The translations under genes and the position numbers were made by a program. The notes beneath the pieces are model-generated. The model worked only from the letters and a program-made list of their open reading frames with translations, was not told where the DNA came from and did no database searches. A stretch of DNA of 64,000 nt from NCBI GenBank assembly GCA_964524025.1, contig CAZGBT010000002.1, positions 1 through 64,000 on the forward strand. Reading direction: 5' to 3'. Positions 57,892 to 64,000 of this stretch are shown piece by piece (positions within the stretch are counted from its first letter, which is position 1; each line of letters starts with the position of its first letter). This DNA comes from CAZGBT01 sp964524025 (GTDB taxonomy: Archaea; Aenigmatarchaeota; Aenigmatarchaeia; CG10238-14; EX4484-224).

Positions 57892-58707
57892 TTAATCAAT
57901 TAATCCTCTTAGGAATTGCAAAGCAAGCTCTCCGATATCCTCAGAATAGCCTCCTTCTAGTACAACAAAAAAAGGAATTTCAAGCTTTTTTATAGCTTTT
58001 CCTATTTTAAAATAGCTTTCTTTTTTAAGCTTAAAATGAGTAAGAGGGTCTTTAAAGTAAGTATCAAAACCCATCGAAATAGCCAAAATCTCTGGGTTAA
58101 ACCTTTTAATTTCCAACAAAGCTTTATTCAAAGTTTTAAGGTAAAAATTTTCTTCTGTAAACGCTGGCAATGGAAAATTAATGCAATTTTGCCTGCTAAC
58201 TAAGCCAGTTCCAGGAAAAATTCCCTCTTCATGTAAAGAAACATAAAGTACTCTTTCATCTCCTAAAAATATATCTTCAGTGCCATTTCCATGATGTGCA
58301 TCCAAATCGAGAATTGCTGTCTTAAGATTAAGCTTCTCTACGGCTATAGCTATGTTATTAAAGTAACAAAAACCTCCAAGAAAATCTTTACCAGCGTGAT
58401 GACCTGGTGGTCTTGAAACAGAGAAACCTTCTATTTTGGCTGCTTTTATAGCACAACCAGCAGAAATTAAAGGGTATACTATGTCTATATGAGGAGTATC
58501 AAAATCAAAATAATTCTTGTTTTTAACTCTTTCAAAATGTTCTATGGTATGGACAAGCAATATATCTTCTTTTTTTGCTTTCTCAGCTCTAACAAAACTA
58601 AAACCATTTTGCTTTAGTATTTCGACTATCCTTCTAACTCTTTCTGGATTTTCTGGATGATTATTAAACTTATAAGAAAGACATTTCCTGTTGAATACAA
58701 TTTTCAT
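57892..58707 (-). CDS. Histone-deacetylase-superfamily protein
   Basis: 271 aa, class II/AcuC-like. It has the N-terminal HPENPERVRRI, PPGHHAGKDFLGGFCYFNNIAIA (catalytic His pair), DLDAHHGNGTEDIF (zinc Asp/His), MGFDTY (second zinc Asp) and VVLEGGY. All metal and His residues are present, so this is likely an active amidohydrolase acting on acetylated amine or lysine substrates. The histone substrate is not implied. It lies between tRNA-Arg and the small membrane gene. Confidence 0.92.
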   Translation of the reverse strand: MKIVFNRKCLSYKFNNHPENPERVRRIVEILKQNGFSFVRAEKAKKEDILLVHTIEHFERVKNKNYFDFDTPHIDIVYPLISAGCAIKAAKIEGFSVSRPPGHHAGKDFLGGFCYFNNIAIAVEKLNLKTAILDLDAHHGNGTEDIFLGDERVLYVSLHEEGIFPGTGLVSRQNCINFPLPAFTEENFYLKTLNKALLEIKRFNPEILAISMGFDTYFKDPLTHFKLKKESYFKIGKAIKKLEIPFFVVLEGGYSEDIGELALQFLRGLID

Positions 58708-58779
58708 AATTTACTCTTGATTTAGTTTCAATTTTTTAATGCCACTGCGTAAGTTTTTAAAAGTTTTTAAAATAACATA

Positions 58780-58854
58780 CGCCCCCGGCGGGATTTGAAC
58801 CCGCGACCTGTGGCTTAGGAGGCCACCGCTCTATCCAGGCTGAGCTACGGGGGC
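58780..58854 (-). tRNA. tRNA-Arg (CCT), no intron
   Basis: Acceptor GCCCCCG/CGGGGGC, D-arm GCTCAGCCTGGATAGAGC, anticodon stem GTGGC/GCCAC with loop CTCCTAA (anticodon CCT) and T-arm GCGGG-TTCAAAT-CCCGC. CCA is not encoded. Its 5' end starts directly after the glycosyltransferase stop TGA (58855-58857) with no gap. Confidence 0.95.
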
Positions 58855-59598
58855 TCACCTTATATTTTCGTATTTTACGGTTTTGCCAAACAATTTTCTA
58901 TCTATGAAATAGCTTAAAAACCATTTCCTAAAACACTTCAATGTCCCAAAAGCCCCATACTTTTTACTCCTTCTAGAAGAAGCTATAACATACGTGTCTG
59001 TAACATAAGCAAATTTTCCATTCAATTTTTGTAATTTAAGACTAAACTCAACGTCTTCTGACGGCCATATGTTTGGGTAACCTCCTACCTTAATAAAAAC
59101 GTTTTTCCTTATTGCCGTTATTATTGCTGGAAAGAAGCATTTTTTTACCTTCGCTAATTGCTTGTTTAGAAAGTTTGCAACGAAAAAAGGAAAGATCTGT
59201 TGATAGCTATCCACTAAACACGGGCACGTGGCTGCTATTACGTCTTTATCTTCAAACGGTTTAGTTATAGCTTTCAAGAAATTCTTTAAAACGAAAGTAT
59301 CAGCATCTAAAAAAATTAAAATTTCACTTTTAGCTTCCCTCGCTCCTACATTTCTAGCCAGACCGGCCCCCTTTTCTTTAATTACTATAATTTTATCAGC
59401 ATATTTTTCTGCTATTTTAATCGTATCGTCTTCGCTTGCACTATCAACGATTATTATTTCATAAGGGCAATCGAAATCTTGATCTCGAAGGGAAAAAAGG
59501 CACCTTTCAATATATTTCTCCTCATTTAAAGTAGGTATTATAACAGAAACTCTAGGGTTAATCACACTCCTTATTACTCTTACCTTCTTACTTGCCAT
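58855..59598 (-). CDS. Glycosyltransferase family 2
   Basis: 247 aa. The N-terminal GT-A fold has VSVIIPTLNEEKYIERCLFSL, IIIVDSASEDDTI, GAGLARNVGAREAKSEILIFLDADT (DxD), and GGYPNIWPSEDVEFSLKL (ED motif). There is a possible weak membrane-associated segment at about residues 130-160. It transfers sugars to lipid or protein acceptors, likely for surface glycans. Start ATG 59598 is divergent from the DUF2258-like gene. Confidence 0.9.
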   Translation of the reverse strand: MASKKVRVIRSVINPRVSVIIPTLNEEKYIERCLFSLRDQDFDCPYEIIIVDSASEDDTIKIAEKYADKIIVIKEKGAGLARNVGAREAKSEILIFLDADTFVLKNFLKAITKPFEDKDVIAATCPCLVDSYQQIFPFFVANFLNKQLAKVKKCFFPAIITAIRKNVFIKVGGYPNIWPSEDVEFSLKLQKLNGKFAYVTDTYVIASSRRSKKYGAFGTLKCFRKWFLSYFIDRKLFGKTVKYENIR

Positions 59599-59641
59599 TT
59601 ATCTCAAAAATTTTTTAAAACCTCTGGTTATTAAGATAACT

Positions 59642-60283
59642 ATGGCTGAGACTTTAAGCACAGGCTATATAATAGCTGGTGCTTATGCTCAGAAGTTAAG
59701 AAAAACTTTGTTCGCCAGGTTATCAAGTTTGATGAAAAGTGGAGAAATCCAGTCTCAAGAAGTAGCAAGAGCTGCAGGAGAAGTTAATAGATTAGTCTTT
59801 GAGATTCTGGTAAATGAATTAAAGTTAGACAAAGGTGATCTAGTAAGAATAAGAATAGACTACGAAGTTAAAGACGGTAAGATAGAGTGGAACTGGAATA
59901 CTTTGCAAATAGAAGCCTTCAAGAGGATGCCAGAAGAACAAATAAATGAGATTATAAAGAAAGTTCTAGAAAAAGGTGTTGGAATGCCAGAATATTCTGT
60001 AGAAAAAATTGGAGAAACTAGGTTTGGTGATATAGTTTATAAAGTTTTAGAAAATGAAAGGGAAGTAGGAAAGATATTAGTAAGTAAAATCAATGACGAA
60101 ATTCTTGTTAAAGGAGCAACAAAAGAACCAAATAGGATTATAGAGAGTTTTAAGATAAAATTAAGCGGAACTATAGAAGACACAATCAAATCTAACATAA
60201 CTACGATAGTTCAGACCGGAAATCCAAGCGATGAAGAGAGTGTAAAAAAAGCATTAGAAGATATAGAAGAATTGCTCAAATAA
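59642..60283 (+). CDS. DUF2258-like archaeal protein
   Basis: 213 aa starting MAETLSTGYIIAGAYAQKLRKTLFARLSSLMKSG, the N-terminal pattern of archaeal DUF2258 proteins, followed by LVRIRIDYEVKDGKIEWNWNTLQIEAFKR. Related families include archaeal nucleic-acid-binding proteins, but the function is not established here. The gene is 15 bp upstream of a glycosyltransferase in the same direction. Confidence 0.65.
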   Translation: MAETLSTGYIIAGAYAQKLRKTLFARLSSLMKSGEIQSQEVARAAGEVNRLVFEILVNELKLDKGDLVRIRIDYEVKDGKIEWNWNTLQIEAFKRMPEEQINEIIKKVLEKGVGMPEYSVEKIGETRFGDIVYKVLENEREVGKILVSKINDEILVKGATKEPNRIIESFKIKLSGTIEDTIKSNITTIVQTGNPSDEESVKKALEDIEELLK

Positions 60284-60298
60284 AATTTTCAGGATAAC

Positions 60299-61396
60299 AT
60301 GAACAAAATAAGGTTTTCAGTACTAATTCCTGTCTACAAGGAATCGCCTTTTTTAAGAGAACTTTTAGATTCAATACTTTCAAACAATGTAAGCAAAGAA
60401 ATTCTCGTAGGGATAGATTGTCCAACTAAAGAGAGCCTTAAAATTGTTTCGGAATACTCAAAAAAAGGTATTAGATTTATCTTGAGCAAAAAAAGACAGG
60501 GGAAAGCTACTTGCTTAAATAAATTGGCTAGTATATCTAAAGGTAATTACTTAGTATTTATAGATGCTGATACAAAGATCGAACCTCAGAATTTTTTAGA
60601 AATTCTAGAAAAAGAGCTTGAGCGTAAACGTTTGGATATAGTAGAGGTTAACAAAACTATGAGTGGCAATTTACTTGAAGCCAGAATTTTTGATGTGGGA
60701 ATGCGTCTTCAGAGCTTAGCTAATTATATCACAATAAACAAGTTTGGGAAAGGATTTGGAGTATGTGGGTATTTCATTTGCATAAAGAAAGATTTGTTTG
60801 AGAAAATCAAGGGTTTTAGAAAAATAATTGTAGAAGATGCAGATTTATCGTTTAGACTGAACATGCTTAAAACTAAATGGAAGTACTGTAGCAGGATAAA
60901 AATAACACAAGTACTTCCCGATAAAAGAAAAAAACTTTGGCCTAAAATTAAAAGATGGATTTTTGGAATCGGACTTTTCATAAAAGGAATAATAAATAAT
61001 CCTCACTTATGCAAAACTTATATGTCCCGAAATGTTTCTTCATTCTTATTAGGATTACCAATTTTATTTCCAGCTTTTATTATGTTATCGATATTAACTA
61101 TATTAACTTATCCGGTCTTTACGATCCATCGCTATAGACTATTTACATCGCCTCTATTTCCTTTTAACTTTCCCTTGCAAACTGGAATGTTTATCTTTTC
61201 GTTTACTCTTTATCTGGCATTACTTTTACCTTGTTATTTTCTTTATAAAAAGTTTCTTAGGAAAATAAATTTAGATTTAAGATTTTTCAACTTTACAATT
61301 TATTATCTAATTTCTCCTTTTTTCCTGTTTAGTTATATCTTTGCCATCTTCTATTCATATCTAACTAAGCCTAAATTCGAGGATTGGAAAGTGTAA
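60299..61396 (+). CDS. Membrane glycosyltransferase family 2
   Basis: 365 aa. The GT-A domain has FSVLIPVYKESPFLRELLDSILSNN, the nucleotide and metal motif VFIDADTKI, and a later VEDADLSFRL (ED). At least three spans follow at the C-terminus (LLGLPILFPAFIMLSILTILTYPVF, FTLYLALLLPCYFLY, FFLFSYIFAIFYSYL). Such enzymes make polymers or glycolipids at the membrane. It is preceded by the DUF2258-like gene and followed 6 bp later by an M29-like aminopeptidase. Confidence 0.88.
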   Translation: MNKIRFSVLIPVYKESPFLRELLDSILSNNVSKEILVGIDCPTKESLKIVSEYSKKGIRFILSKKRQGKATCLNKLASISKGNYLVFIDADTKIEPQNFLEILEKELERKRLDIVEVNKTMSGNLLEARIFDVGMRLQSLANYITINKFGKGFGVCGYFICIKKDLFEKIKGFRKIIVEDADLSFRLNMLKTKWKYCSRIKITQVLPDKRKKLWPKIKRWIFGIGLFIKGIINNPHLCKTYMSRNVSSFLLGLPILFPAFIMLSILTILTYPVFTIHRYRLFTSPLFPFNFPLQTGMFIFSFTLYLALLLPCYFLYKKFLRKINLDLRFFNFTIYYLISPFFLFSYIFAIFYSYLTKPKFEDWKV

Positions 61397-61402
61397 ATTA
61401 GC

Positions 61403-62713
61403 ATGTTGCAGCAAAAAAAACTAAGAAGGATTGCAAGATTAACCGTTAAAGCTTTAAGAATAAGCAAAAAACCAAATGAAGGCATAGAACTTGCTAAGAA
61501 AAGGTTCGGATCTAAGCTAATAAACAAATTATTAAGTAAAAACTATTGGAGGCTTGATGAGCTTCCTACGAACTTAAAAAAAATTCTAAAATATTTAGAA
61601 GATCCTAGTTTTGGGCCTTTAGTGATAAAAAGAAACAGAAAAATATACGTGAAGAAGCTTGTAGGGGAAGTGGTTAGGATAGTCTATTCTGAAGTTGAAC
61701 CTGAAATTAAAAAACTAGTGGAATTCTTGAAAGAAGAGATTTGGAAAAAAGGCTGTCATGTTGTAGATTTTACATATTCTTCTAGAGAAGCTAGAAAACA
61801 TCTTATCTTAAGTCCATTTGATGCATTAGCTGAACTCCCAAAGATATCTTTAGCAGCGGCAAAGTATTATGACGTAAGAATTTTTATAGGAGGCGAAGAA
61901 GATATTTACTGGGCTAAAGGATATGAATGGAAACTTAGGTTTGGAGCCAAAGCTTCTGAAAAAATTAGAGAAATTATAGATAGAAGGAAAATTAGATGGT
62001 TATACTTTGGGTGGCCAGTAAAAAAGAACGAATACTTTGTAAGTGAGAAAATTTATAGGAAAGTTTTTTACAAGAGTATAGAGAAGACTTTTAGTAAAAA
62101 GACTAGGGAGCTATGTAAAACTTATGAAAAGCTTCTCAAGAATGTAAACAAAATAAGAATAACTGCTTCTGACGGTACTGATTTAACATTTAGAATTAAA
62201 GGTAGGCCTATTCTAGTAGCTGATGGAATTATCGACGAAAGAGATATGAAAAGAGGAGATGTTGGTTTAAATATACCGGATGGAGAAGTTTTTGTTGCTC
62301 CTTTAGAGCATTCAGCAAATGGTTATATAAAATTCGATTGGGTGCCGATTCATGGATTTGGCTTAGTGAAAGACTTAGAAATTGAATTTAAGAAAGGCAA
62401 GGTAGTTTGGTTTAACTCGCCGCAGAAATCTATTTTTAAAAAGTTTTTGAAGGCAAATACAGGAGAAAAAGATAGAATAGCTGAATTTGGAATAGGAACT
62501 AATCCTGCTGCGAGACCAATAGGAGAAACTATAGTTGACGAAAAGATATTCGGAAGCATTCATATAGCAATAGGAAATAACAGAGGTTGCTATCATGGCA
62601 AAAACAAAGCTTCAAGCCATTTAGATATGATTAAAATAATGAAAGGTGTTGATGGAAGAGTTTATGCCGATGGGAAGCTCATAATGCAAGATGGGAAACC
62701 AATAATAGAATGA
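61403..62713 (+). CDS. M29-type (thermophilic) aminopeptidase
   Basis: 436 aa with the AmpS/AmpT M29 pattern: NIPDGEVFVAPLEHSANGYIKFD, AEFGIGTNPAARPIGETIVDEK, GSIHIAIGNNRG and a final SSHLDMIKIM region in which the usual HWD has become HLD. The extra N-terminal 60-80 residues are unusual. Metal ligands (Glu, His, Asp) are mostly identifiable. It overlaps the next peptidase gene by ATGA (62710-62713), and together they make a peptide-degradation pair. Confidence 0.82.
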   Translation: MLQQKKLRRIARLTVKALRISKKPNEGIELAKKRFGSKLINKLLSKNYWRLDELPTNLKKILKYLEDPSFGPLVIKRNRKIYVKKLVGEVVRIVYSEVEPEIKKLVEFLKEEIWKKGCHVVDFTYSSREARKHLILSPFDALAELPKISLAAAKYYDVRIFIGGEEDIYWAKGYEWKLRFGAKASEKIREIIDRRKIRWLYFGWPVKKNEYFVSEKIYRKVFYKSIEKTFSKKTRELCKTYEKLLKNVNKIRITASDGTDLTFRIKGRPILVADGIIDERDMKRGDVGLNIPDGEVFVAPLEHSANGYIKFDWVPIHGFGLVKDLEIEFKKGKVVWFNSPQKSIFKKFLKANTGEKDRIAEFGIGTNPAARPIGETIVDEKIFGSIHIAIGNNRGCYHGKNKASSHLDMIKIMKGVDGRVYADGKLIMQDGKPIIE

Positions 62714-63771
62714 ATTTACTTAAGGAAAAATTCTCTGATATAAAGAATTTCCTTAAGAAAAAGAAACTTGATGCAATAATACTTTTTAATATAGGAAATT
62801 TTATCGATCCAAACATTCAATACTTTACAAATTTTAAACCTATAGCTGGATTGACTAATTGTATTTTCCTGTTAACTAAAGAAATCGAAGATTGTAAATT
62901 GTTTCTTTCAGAAGAAATAGGAAAAGTTAAAACAAACGTAGAAATTATATGGACTAAAAAGTTTAAACTAAAAGAGATTCTTTCTTCTTTTAAGTTTAAA
63001 CGAATAGGGGTAAATAAGTACAAAATTCCTGCAAAGTTATTGGAAAAATTGAAGAGGATACTTAAATGCGGAATTATAGATGTAAACAAATTTTTACTTG
63101 AAATTAGATCTGTTAAGGTAAAAGACGAGATTAAAATAATTAAGAAAGTTACAAAACTTACTAACAAATGCATAAAGCAAATAGAAAACAGATTTTCTGA
63201 GTTTAAAAATGAAAACGAAATTTCAGATTTCATAGATAATTTTGCAAAGTCTAATAATCTAAAGTTGGCATTTCCAACCATAGCTGCTTCTGGAAAAAGA
63301 TCCTCCCTAATCCATCCAGTTATAAAAAAGAGAATTGAATTTGCTGGCTATATAGATTTTGGCTTTGATTTAAATGGTTATAAGACTGACGTTACCATAC
63401 CTTTCATAAAGAAAAAAACCAGAGAAGTAGAAAAATTTGCAGAAATATTATTAGAATCTTACGAAATTGCTTTAGAAAATTTGAGAGTTGGTAATATGAG
63501 TTCTAACATTTATAAAAAGGTTGAAGACTTTCTAAAGAAGCATGGATTTGGACTAAGGCATGCGTTAGGTCATGGTTTGGGATTAGAAGTTCACGAATTA
63601 CCGTCATTCGATTCGAAGAGTAAGTATTTTTTAAAAAATGGGAATGTGTTTACTATAGAGCCAGGAATTTATGTTAAAACATTTGGGTTAAGGATAGAAG
63701 ACGATTTCCTTTTGTGGAAAAACAAGCTTATTCCTTTGACCCAAAGTTTTCTGCTAGATTTAACTCAATAA
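62710..63771 (+). CDS. M24 family Xaa-Pro aminopeptidase/dipeptidase
   Basis: 353 aa with a creatinase N-terminal domain and pita-bread fold. Metal ligands: Asp in GYIDFGFDLNG, Asp in KTDVTIPF, His in RHALGHGLGLEVHELP, Glu in FTIEPGIYV and Glu in LRIEDDFLL. It cleaves Xaa-Pro peptides. The ATGA overlap with the upstream aminopeptidase shows co-translation. Confidence 0.9.
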   Translation: MNLLKEKFSDIKNFLKKKKLDAIILFNIGNFIDPNIQYFTNFKPIAGLTNCIFLLTKEIEDCKLFLSEEIGKVKTNVEIIWTKKFKLKEILSSFKFKRIGVNKYKIPAKLLEKLKRILKCGIIDVNKFLLEIRSVKVKDEIKIIKKVTKLTNKCIKQIENRFSEFKNENEISDFIDNFAKSNNLKLAFPTIAASGKRSSLIHPVIKKRIEFAGYIDFGFDLNGYKTDVTIPFIKKKTREVEKFAEILLESYEIALENLRVGNMSSNIYKKVEDFLKKHGFGLRHALGHGLGLEVHELPSFDSKSKYFLKNGNVFTIEPGIYVKTFGLRIEDDFLLWKNKLIPLTQSFLLDLTQ

Positions 63772-64000
63772 ATTATTTTAATAGCTTTCTTTGAGATTAA
63801 AGCTCTTAACAATTTTTTACCTATTTCTGAACCCTTACTTATTTTAATTTTTCCTTTTTTGCTAACTGTAGCTGAAAACAAAAATTCATTATCTACATAA
63901 AAACTTACTGGCTTACCCGCATACCTCTTTCCAATATTAAATTCTAAACTATTACCTAGTTCAATTACTTGAAAACCCAATTCCTTGCCAATAGCCTTTC
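63765..64000 (-). CDS. Partial unknown protein, cut by right window edge
   Basis: The minus-strand frame ending at 63765 (71 codons from TTG 63980) continues without interruption to the window edge (KAIGKELGFQVIELGNS...), so the true start lies outside. The C-terminus has a beta-rich part (PVSFYVDNEFLFSATVSKKGKIKISKGSEIGKKLLRAL). Family not recognised. It is convergent with the M24 peptidase and overlaps it by 7 bp. Confidence 0.6.
   Translation of the reverse strand, partial: KAIGKELGFQVIELGNSLEFNIGKRYAGKPVSFYVDNEFLFSATVSKKGKIKISKGSEIGKKLLRALISKKAIKIIY

Overview
The window is a 64 kb piece of an archaeal chromosome. The markers are an archaeal 16S rRNA (minus strand, cut by the left edge), archaeal-type tyrosyl- and threonyl-tRNA synthetases, aIF5B, Cdc48-type AAA ATPase, proteasome beta subunit, aCPSF1, Mre11/Rad50/HerA, a Hef-type helicase and nuclease, DUF460 and an archaeosortase-like protein. 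Protein genes are AT-rich, while the 16S and tRNAs are very GC-rich (about 70% in the first 60 bases). That contrast usually marks a thermophile. Genes are tightly packed with ATGA overlaps. Many lack a leader, with a TATA-like box about 25 bases before the start codon, and a few have a Shine-Dalgarno site. Small gene sizes and an anaerobic ribonucleotide reductase would suit a DPANN-like anaerobe, but the lineage cannot be proven from here.

Left end (1-2700): a 16S gene interrupted by an intron of about 0.83 kb that encodes a non-LAGLIDADG homing-endonuclease-like protein, then its leader and promoter, and a divergent spermidine-synthase-like gene. Positions 2866-10441 form an accessory block bounded by an exact 24-bp inverted repeat. 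One copy lies 5 bp from the 3' end of tRNA-His. The block holds a membrane protein split by an in-frame TAG, a frameshifted Holliday-resolvase-like relic, a divergent unknown 495-aa protein, a Cas4-like nuclease / SF2 helicase / metallophosphoesterase operon, a truncated nuclease-like gene and a truncated tyrosine recombinase. This block is the best candidate here for an undescribed DNA-processing or defence module.

Middle (10.4-31 kb): a small winged-helix gene, an 8-kb gene for a giant secreted surface protein (2694 aa), tyrS, a GNAT fragment with a possible structured RNA before it, an M28 peptidase operon, thrS, a sugar kinase / HAD phosphatase / nucleotidyltransferase group, a DUF1624 membrane acyltransferase, transglutaminase-like and TraB-like genes, a broken gene with a G7 tract, and a regulator.

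Right half (31-64 kb) is mostly housekeeping: nrdD-nrdG under a strong palindrome, tRNA-Ser with intron overlapping the 3' end of a diphthamide-synthesis gene, a helicase-nuclease-DUF460-archaeosortase-coiled coil run leading to cdc48, rhomboid, an exonuclease, CBS, an OB-fold protein, aCPSF1, psmB, mre11-rad50 facing herA, a secreted protein with a nine-unit cysteine array, an intein-bearing aIF5B, a histone-deacetylase-like protein, tRNA-Arg, two glycosyltransferases, and two aminopeptidases. An unusual number of coding frames (about six) carry single lesions or missing starts, so either real decay or assembly errors should be considered.
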